In this document: positions 10,471 through 18,682 of the stretch, piece by piece
Position numbering within the stretch: position 1 is the first letter of the stretch
How the letters are laid out: every line of letters starts with the position of its first letter
Source of the DNA: an uncultured Chloroflexus sp.
GTDB taxonomy: Bacteria; Chloroflexota; Chloroflexia; Chloroflexales; Chloroflexaceae
NCBI RefSeq assembly: GCF_937129525.1
Contig: NZ_CAKZNK010000094.1
Location: forward strand, 1-64,000
Length of the DNA: 64,000 nucleotides
Direction of reading: 5' to 3'
Notes under the pieces: generated by a model
What the model was told of the DNA's origin: nothing
The model's database searches: none
Seen by the model: only the letters and a program-made list of their open reading frames with translations
Position numbers and translations under genes: made by a program

Positions 10471-12258
10471 ATGTTTCGTACAGTATTGGTTGCGAATCGG
10501 GGCGAAATTGCCCTGCGGGTGATGCGGGCCTGTCGCGAATTGGGCTTGCGGTGCGTAGCTGTGTACTCTGAAGCCGACCGCGATGCGCCGCACGTAGCCT
10601 ATGCAGACGATGCTTATCTGATTGGTCCACCATCACCCGCCGAAAGCTATCTCAATATCGAGGCGATCCTGCGCGCTGCCAAAGCCACCGGAGCCGAGGC
10701 TATCCACCCCGGTTATGGCTTTCTGGCTGAAAATCCCAGTTTTGTGCGCGCAGTAACGGCTGCCGGACTGGTCTTTATCGGGCCGCCAGCCGAAGCAATG
10801 GAGCGGATGGGAGGCAAGACAGCAGCCCGACGCGAGGCAACGGCAGCCGGGGTACCGGTAGTGCCCGGTGTGCTCGAACCGGTCAGTGATGCAGCCGAAG
10901 TGCGTCGATTGGGCAAAGAGTTTGGCTACCCGATTGCGATTAAGGCTGTCGGTGGTGGCGGAGGACGCGGGCTGCGCGTGGTGCGCTCGCCGGAAGAGGT
11001 CGATGAAGCGTTTGCTTCAGCTCGACGAGAAGCCGAAGTTGCGTTTAAGAATGGCGAATTGTACGTTGAAAAGTACCTTGACGATCCGCGCCATATCGAG
11101 ATTCAGGTGCTGGCCGATGGTTACGGCAATGCCGTATCCCTCGGCGAACGCGATTGCTCGGTTCAGCGTCGCCATCAGAAGCTGATCGAAGAATGTCCAT
11201 CACCGGCTCTCACTCCCGAATTGCGCGCCGAGATGGGCGCTGCCGCCGTTCGACTGGCAAAAGCAGTTGGCTACGTTAGCGCCGGTACGCTCGAATTCCT
11301 CTTTCAGGATGGGCGCTATTATTTCCTCGAAATGAATACACGCATTCAGGTCGAACATACCGTAACCGAGATGGTTTACGGCGTCGATCTGGTGGCAGCG
11401 CAGATCCGGATTGCGCAAGGCGAGAAGTTATGGCTCAGGCAAGAAGACCTGGCGCCGCGCGGTCACGCCATCGAGTGCCGGATCAATGCCGAAGATCCGC
11501 TGCACAACTTCCGTCCCGCTCTCGGCGCAATTGGTGAATACCGCGAGCCGGTTGGGTTAGGTGTGCGCGTTGATAGCGGTGTGCGGGCCAACTACACGGT
11601 GCCATCGCACTACGATTCGCTGCTGGCCAAGTTGATCACCTGGGGCGCCGACCGCAAAGAGGCGATTGCCCGCATGCGACGAGCGCTGGCCGAGTTCCGG
11701 ATCGAAGGGGTGACAACCATCATTCCCTTCCACCAGGCCGCGCTCGAACATCCGGTGTTCCTGGCCGGCGCAGCGACGGTGAATTTCATTCCACGCCATC
11801 CCGAGTTACTTGCGCGCACTGCCGAACTGATGCCACCAGCCTCGCCACTGCCAACCGAACCGGCTCAAGAACCCCGTCGGTTTACGGTAGAAGTAAATGG
11901 TCGTCGGTTTGGGGTGGCCGTCTTTGGCGATGGACTGAGTCTGACCTCTGCTCAGCCGACGAATCCGGCACGCAATTCTGCCCCGCGCCGCGTCTCCCCA
12001 CGCAAGACGACACTCAACGCGCCAATTGATGGTGTCATCAGTCCGATCCAGGGCCGCGTTGTGGCAGTGCGGGTGGCCCACGGCCAGCAGGTTGAAGCCG
12101 GTCAGGTGCTCTTCATCGTCGAAGCGATGAAGATGGAGAATGAGATTACCGCTCCCCATAGCGGTACGATTGGCGAAGTGCGCGTTGAAGTGGGTATGAC
12201 GGTCGAAGCCGGAGCGGTGCTGGCAACCTTCAAGCCGGCATCCAACACGGCAGAGTAG
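10471..12258 (+). CDS. acyl-CoA carboxylase alpha chain: biotin carboxylase fused to BCCP
   Basis: 595 residues. Residues 1-450 are a complete biotin carboxylase: VLVANRGEIALRV at the N-terminus, the glycine-rich ATP loop KAVGGGGGRGLR near 160, ERDCSVQRRHQKLIEE, and EMNTRIQVEHTVTE near 288-301. After a proline-rich linker (about 455-520) comes a biotinyl domain with the biotinylation motif EAMKMEN near residue 552. Such fusions form the alpha chain of acetyl-/propionyl-CoA carboxylases. In Chloroflexus those reactions are central to the 3-hydroxypropionate bicycle, although this copy cannot be assigned to it from sequence alone. No carboxyltransferase gene lies nearby. A GAGGAG site supports the start. 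Confidence 0.92.
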   Translation: MFRTVLVANRGEIALRVMRACRELGLRCVAVYSEADRDAPHVAYADDAYLIGPPSPAESYLNIEAILRAAKATGAEAIHPGYGFLAENPSFVRAVTAAGLVFIGPPAEAMERMGGKTAARREATAAGVPVVPGVLEPVSDAAEVRRLGKEFGYPIAIKAVGGGGGRGLRVVRSPEEVDEAFASARREAEVAFKNGELYVEKYLDDPRHIEIQVLADGYGNAVSLGERDCSVQRRHQKLIEECPSPALTPELRAEMGAAAVRLAKAVGYVSAGTLEFLFQDGRYYFLEMNTRIQVEHTVTEMVYGVDLVAAQIRIAQGEKLWLRQEDLAPRGHAIECRINAEDPLHNFRPALGAIGEYREPVGLGVRVDSGVRANYTVPSHYDSLLAKLITWGADRKEAIARMRRALAEFRIEGVTTIIPFHQAALEHPVFLAGAATVNFIPRHPELLARTAELMPPASPLPTEPAQEPRRFTVEVNGRRFGVAVFGDGLSLTSAQPTNPARNSAPRRVSPRKTTLNAPIDGVISPIQGRVVAVRVAHGQQVEAGQVLFIVEAMKMENEITAPHSGTIGEVRVEVGMTVEAGAVLATFKPASNTAE

Positions 12259-12294
12259 CAGTTGCGATGACTGGCAGAGAGTTGCGTTAAGAAG

Positions 12295-12328
12295 TTGGTA
12301 GCGATGCTCTACAACGCATCGCTACCAA
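12295..12328 (+). terminator. intrinsic terminator-like hairpin after the carboxylase
   Basis: A perfect 13-bp stem (12295-12307 with 12316-12328, 8-nt loop) lies 36 bp downstream of the carboxylase stop. A modest T-rich stretch (TTGTGTATT) follows. It would separate the upstream plus-strand run from the cupin gene, whose start is 37 bp further on. Confidence 0.65.
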
Positions 12329-12365
12329 TTGTGTATTCTGTTAGTACTAGAAGGAAGATTGCTCT

Positions 12366-12689
12366 ATGTGGGAACGGCCCTGGATCGAGCTTTTTCCCGG
12401 CGTGAGACGACGGCGGATCGCGCTGACTGAGCGAATGTATCAGATGGAAGTGAGTCTGGCAGAGGGCAGCCACGTGCCGTTGCACAGCCATCCTGAAGAT
12501 CAGGTGGCCTACATCGTTCATGGCCGCCTCCGCTTCCAACTGGGTGATACGTTTATCGAAGCCACTGCCGGCAGCTCGGTAGCGATTCCCGGTGGCACTC
12601 CTGCAGTCTGGACACTTGAAGAGACTCTGGCAATCGACACATTTAGCCCACCGCGCGCCGACTATCTGGCCGTTGATGGCGATACCTGA
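12366..12689 (+). CDS. small single-domain cupin protein
   Basis: 107 residues, a single cupin_2 barrel. The first metal motif is visible as PLHSHPEDQVAYIVHGRLRF (near 38-57) and the second as GSSVAIPGGTPAVWTLEE (near 75-92), where the usual His is replaced, so metal binding may be incomplete. Small cupins include sugar-binding, dioxygenase-like and sensory proteins, and nothing here selects among them. A good AAGGAAG site precedes ATG 12366. A terminator-like hairpin separates it from the carboxylase upstream, and a 471-bp gap follows. Confidence 0.8.
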   Translation: MWERPWIELFPGVRRRRIALTERMYQMEVSLAEGSHVPLHSHPEDQVAYIVHGRLRFQLGDTFIEATAGSSVAIPGGTPAVWTLEETLAIDTFSPPRADYLAVDGDT

Positions 12690-13160
12690 TAAATCGGCGA
12701 GTGTGCAATCCGGCAGATACGTTGCGCATACCGTCTGACCGTTGCGCCTGGCGCGATGTCGGCGCCGATCGACACCGCGATACCGGTTCAGAGCAGAAGG
12801 GTTGCAGCAGTCTGGTATCGCAGGCAAACTGGTTCACAATGGAAACATCGCGGGATCGAGGTCAGCGTAGTCTGTCGGCCTGGACCCGACAAGCAATCGA
12901 TTTGCCCTTCGCTGCCCCGAGTGAAGACCGAACAGCGCGACAGGTTGCGCATTTCGGGATTGCCAAAGGCAAATGCCGCTGAGAGCTGGCGAACTTCCAG
13001 GGCGCGATGACAATGTTGCCCGAAGGTATACCATGCGTTATCGTTTAGCTTGATCAACCGGCAATGCCTCAACCGAAACAAATCCTGCGTTCACTCCTGG
13101 TTGAACGTAGCTGGTTGGCTTCTATGAGAGCGACCGGGCATTAAACCGACAGCCGGCGAC
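12690..13160. other. intergenic stretch without recognised gene
   Basis: 471 bp between the cupin and GT2 genes. Several short overlapping frames are open in both directions, but none has a recognisable domain, a good ribosome-binding site or a hydrophobic signal. I see no strong hairpin or riboswitch-like core. It may carry the promoter of the glycosyltransferase gene. Confidence 0.6.
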
Positions 13161-14186
13161 ATGCAGCTTGCGCTTCTTCGTACTCGTATGCAACCACTTG
13201 CCGCCGAATATCCCGCGTGGGCTGGATACGCCCATCTCACTGCCAGTCTACCGCCGCCGGTGATACGCGATCCGGCGCAGCCACTGGTCAGCATCGTAGT
13301 GCCCTCGCTCAATCAGGGGCGTTACATTGGCGCAACGTTGCAGAGTATTCTTAGCCAGAATTATCCCAACCTCGAAGTGTGGGTTATTGATGGCGGTAGC
13401 AGCGATGAAACGCTCGCCGTGCTCGACACGTTCGCCGGCGACGACCGCATTCAGATTGTCACCGGCAAGGATGCCGGTCAGGCCGATGCAATCAACCGGG
13501 GTTGGGCGCGAGCGCGGGGATCTGTGCTGGCGTGGCTCAATAGTGACGACACCTACCTGCCGGGCGCCATTGCTGCACAGGTTTCAGCCTTACAGTCTCA
13601 CCCAGGAGCGGTTGCTGTTTATGCCAGCGCTCGCTATATCGACGAGCAGGGACAGGCGTTGCGAACTGTTGCCGCGCGACCCTACCACCCATTGTCGTTG
13701 TTGCGCTTACTCATCCCGATCCAACCGACTGTCTTTGCGCGCCGGGCAGCGGCTGGACTCACCGGCCCGCTCGACCTGACGATGCGCTATGCGCTCGATA
13801 CTGCCTACTGGGTACGGCTGATTCGACATGGCCCGATGCTACAGGCCCCCGGCATTGTTGCCACTTACCGGCTCCATGCCGCTTCCAAAACCGTCGCGCA
13901 GTTTAGCGGTTTCTACCGCGAATGGCTCCAGATTGCCGAACAGTTTTTTGCTGCGCATCCAGGCTTACGACCGGCGCGACCGGCTGTGCTGGCCGATATT
14001 TATGCGGCAATGGCCAATCTCGAGGCGCGCAACGGCGCCCTCGGCGCGGCTGTGCGCTATGCCGTCTACGCGCTCACACTGGCCGGATGGCGACCGAGGC
14101 TGGCCAAAACGCCGCTGGCGCTCCTCGATCGCGTGCTTGGGAGCGATGTTGCCGATCGGATCGGTAGCTGGTGGGGACAACGCTAG
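13161..14186 (+). CDS. GT2 family glycosyltransferase
   Basis: 341 residues. From about residue 40 the GT-A fold is clear: PLVSIVVPSLNQGRYIGATLQSILSQNYPNLEVWVIDGGSSDET, then GKDAGQADAINRGWARARGSVLAWLNSDDTYLPGA. SDD near 128-130 is the metal-binding DxD-like motif. A downstream helix-rich region (about 255-341) has no membrane segment. The enzyme transfers a sugar from a nucleotide-sugar donor; the acceptor is unknown. The start at 13161 has no strong Shine-Dalgarno site, and ATG 13188 is an alternative. It converges with the CrtI-like gene, 83 bp apart. Confidence 0.88.
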   Translation: MQLALLRTRMQPLAAEYPAWAGYAHLTASLPPPVIRDPAQPLVSIVVPSLNQGRYIGATLQSILSQNYPNLEVWVIDGGSSDETLAVLDTFAGDDRIQIVTGKDAGQADAINRGWARARGSVLAWLNSDDTYLPGAIAAQVSALQSHPGAVAVYASARYIDEQGQALRTVAARPYHPLSLLRLLIPIQPTVFARRAAAGLTGPLDLTMRYALDTAYWVRLIRHGPMLQAPGIVATYRLHAASKTVAQFSGFYREWLQIAEQFFAAHPGLRPARPAVLADIYAAMANLEARNGALGAAVRYAVYALTLAGWRPRLAKTPLALLDRVLGSDVADRIGSWWGQR

Positions 14187-14269
14187 CGATCGATCAGACG
14201 GGGGATCGACGAGAGCGGTTGCCGAACTCTTGCCGATCCCCGCGATTGTGCCATGCGCCGGTTACGCTC

Positions 14270-15940
14270 CTATTGATCTAGCAGACGGAGCAACCGCCGT
14301 CCGGCAACCACTGCTCCCGCCGCCAGCGCCCCGGCTCCCAGAGCCAGCGGCCCCCAACGACGCGCGCGGGTGTCGGCCAGGACAACCCGGGCCGTGTTGT
14401 ATCCGCTCGCGCCAAACACACCACCACCGGGATGGGTACTGGCGCCGGTCAGATACAGACCGCGAATCGGGGTGCGATAACCGGCCAATTCCGGTAGAGG
14501 CCGGAAGAAGAACATCTGATCAAAGCTCATCTCGACGTGCATGACGTTACCGCGTAGCAACCCGATCCGTCGTTCCAGATCAAGCGGACTCTGGATGAAG
14601 CGGTCGATAATCTTGCCACGCATATTGGGCGCGTACCGGTAGAGTACTTCCAGAATCGAGTCGGCAACCGACTCGCGGATGTCGTCCCAATGGCGGCCAT
14701 TACTGAGCTGGTAGGGAAAATACTGCGACCAGAGAAAGACGGTGTGCTTGCCGGGAGGAGCAACATCGGGATCGATCGCCGAGAAGGTCATGGCAATTAC
14801 GGCTGGCTCGCGACTCGGCTCACCGCGCAAATAGTCTTCGTAGGCCCGGCGCACATAGTTCATGCTAGGGCTGAGCAGTTGCAGACCGTGATGGCTTTCG
14901 TGGGGACGACCATAACTGCGGGCGGCAATGTAGTCGGGCAGCTCTTCCGCCGCGCAGCGCACCGTCATACCGAAGCCGTTACCGATGCGAATATGATTGA
15001 GCCGGCGCACCAGCTCGGCGCTGAGGTGTTCGGGGCCGACCAGTTGCAGGAAGGTTGTCAACACGTGCGCATTCGAGACAACAATTGGCGCCGAATAGCG
15101 TTGACCATCCGCGGTCTCAACCCCCTGCACGCGCCCATTCTGCACGATAATCCGGCGCACTGGCGCATCAAGCACCACCTCACCACCCATGGCTTTGAGC
15201 GAACGAGCCATCGCCTGAGTTAACATCCCTGAACCGCCGCGTGGATGTTTTGCGCCACTGTAGTGCAGCATCGCGTGCCAGCCGAAAAAGTCACCTGCCC
15301 CGATCTCATCCGGCGGTGGGCCACTCTGCGCCGCCAGCCAGGTCATCGCTGCGCGCATAGCCTCGCTCTCGAAAGTCTCTTCAATCAACTGGGCATAGCT
15401 GGTGAAGAGGCGTCGAGTGACTTCAAGCACCTTCTGTTCAGGTTTGGGCAAACGCGGAATGCTGGAAGCAACTTTGCCAAACAAGCGCGTCACTGACGGC
15501 GGATTCAAAAAGACATCGAATACCGCCTCGTTTAGCGGTGTCCAGAAATCGAGGAAGCGCCGGTAAGCTTCGGCATCGCGCGGACTGACGGTAGCGATAC
15601 TCTGGCAGGTGCGCTCGACATCGCGGTAGAAGTAGATAGCGCCACTCCCGTCGGGCAACGGGTAGAAGGCATAGGGATCCATGTCGATATACTCAAGCCC
15701 GTATCGCTCGAGTTCGAGGTCACGCACAATTGGGGTGAGATGGATCATGATGTGGGCCGAAGAGCCGACATCAATCTTGTAGCCGGGGATCACCTCTTCG
15801 GTGCAGACAGCGCCGCCGACAATTGGCCGCCGTTCGAGTACCAGCACACGCTTGCCGGCTTTGGCAAGATAGCCGGCGCAGGTCAGGCCATTATGGCCGC
15901 CGCCGACGACTATCACATCGTAATCGGTTGATGATGGCAT
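14270..15940 (-). CDS. CrtI/PYROXD2-like FAD-dependent oxidoreductase with C-terminal membrane tail
   Basis: 556 residues. The N-terminus has the dinucleotide fold YDVIVVGGGHNGLTCAGYLAKAG, then LERRPIVGGAVCTEE, as in phytoene-desaturase-like enzymes. The C-terminal flavin-closing motif is GLYLTGASTHPGGGVFGASGYNTARVVL near 495-522. The overall pattern (HNGL, GGAVCTEE) fits the phytoene dehydrogenase-related or PYROXD2 group better than true carotenoid desaturases. The last 30 residues (about 530-552, PLALGAGALAAGAVVAGRRLLRLL) form a hydrophobic helix followed by basic residues, suggesting tail anchoring in the membrane. The substrate is unknown. An AGAGGATAACC-type site precedes ATG 15940. The gene stands alone. 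Confidence 0.85.
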   Translation of the reverse strand: MPSSTDYDVIVVGGGHNGLTCAGYLAKAGKRVLVLERRPIVGGAVCTEEVIPGYKIDVGSSAHIMIHLTPIVRDLELERYGLEYIDMDPYAFYPLPDGSGAIYFYRDVERTCQSIATVSPRDAEAYRRFLDFWTPLNEAVFDVFLNPPSVTRLFGKVASSIPRLPKPEQKVLEVTRRLFTSYAQLIEETFESEAMRAAMTWLAAQSGPPPDEIGAGDFFGWHAMLHYSGAKHPRGGSGMLTQAMARSLKAMGGEVVLDAPVRRIIVQNGRVQGVETADGQRYSAPIVVSNAHVLTTFLQLVGPEHLSAELVRRLNHIRIGNGFGMTVRCAAEELPDYIAARSYGRPHESHHGLQLLSPSMNYVRRAYEDYLRGEPSREPAVIAMTFSAIDPDVAPPGKHTVFLWSQYFPYQLSNGRHWDDIRESVADSILEVLYRYAPNMRGKIIDRFIQSPLDLERRIGLLRGNVMHVEMSFDQMFFFRPLPELAGYRTPIRGLYLTGASTHPGGGVFGASGYNTARVVLADTRARRWGPLALGAGALAAGAVVAGRRLLRLLDQ

Positions 15941-16102
15941 GGTTATCCTCTGTCAGTAATACCGGTCACATTTGTAGTATACCCTCAGATCGGGATCCAG
16001 CAGTACTGACATGGGGAGAGAACGCGCGCGAAGCGAACCCGGTCGATTGCGCAGCCAGGCGACCGTTCCGAGATGACAGCGCCGATTGAGCAATCTTCGC
16101 GC

Positions 16103-18610
16103 TTACCGCCGCGCGCGATAGATCACCACTTCATCCTGCGCGAAGACCACCTCACCAACCTGGGCCAGCGCGGCCAGACTGGTCGCGGGATACATTTCAC
16201 GCTCAAGCGCGCCGATGTAGATGTAGTCGATGCGGTATCGGGCAAGCAGCGATCGAATCTGATCAAGATCGCCGCTACGGTAGATGGTATCAACTGCCAG
16301 ACAGCGCGGGCCAAGTTCGGCAAGGGCTACCGGATCGCCGCTACGCCATTGTATTTCGTGGCCTGTCCAGCCCAACACGGTGGCAAACCCGCTGGCAGCC
16401 GCGACACCACCGAAGCCCTGCCAGTTGTACGAACCGCCACAACGCGGCGATTCACTGCCCGCTGCAACCGCGGCGGCATTCTCGACCGCCGCCGCCTCGA
16501 GCACCACGCTGCCAGCGGGTATATTGCGGCGCAGCCAGGCAATGGATGCCGCTCCAGCGGCAGTTTGCTCACGCGGTGTGTACCCATTGAGGCCATAGAG
16601 CGGCGCGCGACCAAGATCACGTATGACGAGATATGGATAGACCAGCGCTCCCACCAGGAGCAGACCAAAACCAACACTGCCCAGACCAGATAGCCACCGT
16701 CGCCAGCCCGTCGCTGTCGCCCACATCCACCACAACCCAACCGGCGCCAACAGGCCCCAGAGCAGCCAGACCTGATAGTAGAATTTGAAAACCGTGTTCA
16801 CCCGGTTTTCGAACAAATCCCGAATGTAGACGAATTCTACCCCGCAGAGCACGACGCTGCCGACGGCGATGATGAGCATCCCGAAGCGGAAGCCGATTTC
16901 CCGCTCATGCAACATGCGCCACACCGCAACGCGCGCCAATCCGAATAACCCTAGCAAGGGAAACCCTATGAGCAAGCCGAAGGCCAGCAGGAAAAGCGGC
17001 AACCACCATAGCCAGCGTGGAATTGATGAGCCGGCTAAGGAATGTTCATCCGATGGCCGGTAGAGGCAACCGCCAATGATGATCGGCACTGCCATCAGTC
17101 CAAAGATGATGACAAACTCGTGCCAGCCACTCCGTTCGCCCAGGTAAATGCCGATCACACTGGTGAGCCGGCTAATGATTGGTATATCAAGCCAAGGGGT
17201 TGATCCACCTACCGGTGAGCGAAACGTCAGATGAAACGGCAAGTAGAGCACAAAGGCGAGCACGGTGATGATAACCGTTGGGCGCAACCACATTCGCCAC
17301 GGAAACGGAGCATGGCAACGTTGCAAGGCGAGCGCAATCCCTCCCCAGTAGAGTAGCAGGTAGCTCGGGAGATCCCAACTGTTGATGACGTACAGACTTC
17401 CGAGAATGACTCCGTGCAGGAGGCGCACCAGCCAGCCGGCCCGCCCTTCAGGGAAGAGGATCGGCGGCTTAACCGATTGCAGCGCATCCGGTGACGATGG
17501 CTCATTGGCGCGCGCTGCCACCTTCGCCTGACCAACTGCCGCAACCGCCAGCGCCAATCCGATTGCCAGCGTCGTGAAGGGTAATGCCATCACATGCGGA
17601 TGCATGTCGCCGAGACGAAAACTGAAGAAGGGAAATTCGGTAATAGTGTACTTCTGCTCGTAGCGCGGCGGATCGCCAGCAATCCGGTACCCATCCCACA
17701 GCGAGCGCGACGGCCACCACCAGTTGAAGTCTTGCCATTTGTCAGCCCGCGGCCAGCCCTCCACCGTGCCGAAATCGTAGGCGGCAGTCTGGAGGGGGTA
17801 CGGCAATGTGATAAATGTTTCACCGCGCCAGGCCTGGCTCAAGACAGCCACTAACTGGCGGTCATCAAGGGCAACGGCCCGTTCGTCACCGGTGATAACC
17901 TGAATGGCGCCTGATTGATTGCCGGCGAGCAGGACGATAATCACGCCGAGCGCGCCAAGGGCATTCCGCACCAGCGCCGGGGGATGATGATGAAGCAGTC
18001 GAAGGATGGTGTTGATCACCCCGTAACCGCCTTGCGCCGTCATGCCGGCGAGCAAGGCCAGGGATAGATTGTAAGCCGTCGCCGGTGGCAAACCACTCAA
18101 CATCGCCGGAACGGCCATGAGCAGGTAGCCGAAATAGTAGTAGTTGATGCTGTATCCCGCCAGCCATGGATCGTGTGGTGGGAAGAAGCCACTATGCTGA
18201 ATGGCGTTGAAGAAGGCGAAATCCATTGGGCGTTCGGTGCCCCACGGAATGGGTTCGCGCGCCCGCAACCAGACCACGCCGAGCAGAGTGATGAGAAAGA
18301 TCGCTTCCCCGACCAGCGCATCACCGAGCGGGGGTAGTCGGCGATGCCCGCTGCGCCAGAGCCAGATCCAACCGCTACCGGCAACGATCAGCAGACAGAT
18401 GATAATGAGCGGTAGATCGAAGCGACTAAGGCCGAGCATGGCCAGCAACCACGCCAGAAAACCGGTCACCAGTAAGCCGAGCGGACGGGCAAAGACAAAC
18501 CCGCTCCCTGGTAGATGGACGAAGATACGGTAAGCGATCGGCCAGCCGATCCAGGCGAAGAGCTGGGCGATCAACCACCAGATCAGGACATCACCAGCCA
18601 ACGTTCTCAT
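16103..18610 (-). CDS. DUF2298 (YYY) polytopic membrane protein, single copy
   Basis: 835 residues from ATG 18610, chosen because an AGGAG site lies 6 nt upstream; ATG 18643 would add 11 residues. It has about a dozen hydrophobic helices. Hallmarks of the Chloroflexi/archaeal YYY family are all present: ERPMDFAFFNAI, a GYSINYYYFGY motif near 150, ITEFPFFSFRLGDMHPHV, MNTVFKFYYQVWLLWG near 610, and a C-terminal soluble part with AASIAWLRRNIP and YRIDYIYIGALEREMYP. These families are thought to be GT-C-like membrane glycosyltransferases or lipid-sugar handling proteins, but the activity is undemonstrated. It lies 72 bp downstream of the giant YYY gene and is probably co-transcribed with it. Confidence 0.88.
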   Translation of the reverse strand: MRTLAGDVLIWWLIAQLFAWIGWPIAYRIFVHLPGSGFVFARPLGLLVTGFLAWLLAMLGLSRFDLPLIIICLLIVAGSGWIWLWRSGHRRLPPLGDALVGEAIFLITLLGVVWLRAREPIPWGTERPMDFAFFNAIQHSGFFPPHDPWLAGYSINYYYFGYLLMAVPAMLSGLPPATAYNLSLALLAGMTAQGGYGVINTILRLLHHHPPALVRNALGALGVIIVLLAGNQSGAIQVITGDERAVALDDRQLVAVLSQAWRGETFITLPYPLQTAAYDFGTVEGWPRADKWQDFNWWWPSRSLWDGYRIAGDPPRYEQKYTITEFPFFSFRLGDMHPHVMALPFTTLAIGLALAVAAVGQAKVAARANEPSSPDALQSVKPPILFPEGRAGWLVRLLHGVILGSLYVINSWDLPSYLLLYWGGIALALQRCHAPFPWRMWLRPTVIITVLAFVLYLPFHLTFRSPVGGSTPWLDIPIISRLTSVIGIYLGERSGWHEFVIIFGLMAVPIIIGGCLYRPSDEHSLAGSSIPRWLWWLPLFLLAFGLLIGFPLLGLFGLARVAVWRMLHEREIGFRFGMLIIAVGSVVLCGVEFVYIRDLFENRVNTVFKFYYQVWLLWGLLAPVGLWWMWATATGWRRWLSGLGSVGFGLLLVGALVYPYLVIRDLGRAPLYGLNGYTPREQTAAGAASIAWLRRNIPAGSVVLEAAAVENAAAVAAGSESPRCGGSYNWQGFGGVAAASGFATVLGWTGHEIQWRSGDPVALAELGPRCLAVDTIYRSGDLDQIRSLLARYRIDYIYIGALEREMYPATSLAALAQVGEVVFAQDEVVIYRARR

Positions 18611-18682
18611 AGCCTGCTCCTGTGCTGCCTGCATCTGCGCCATCCCCGCTTACTCTGCGCAGACCCTCGCGTAACGAGACGA

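Noticed and set aside
12701-13081. Short frames on both strands between the cupin and GT2 genes
   Set aside because: Mutually overlapping and rich in Arg/Ser/Cys, with no ribosome site or domain.
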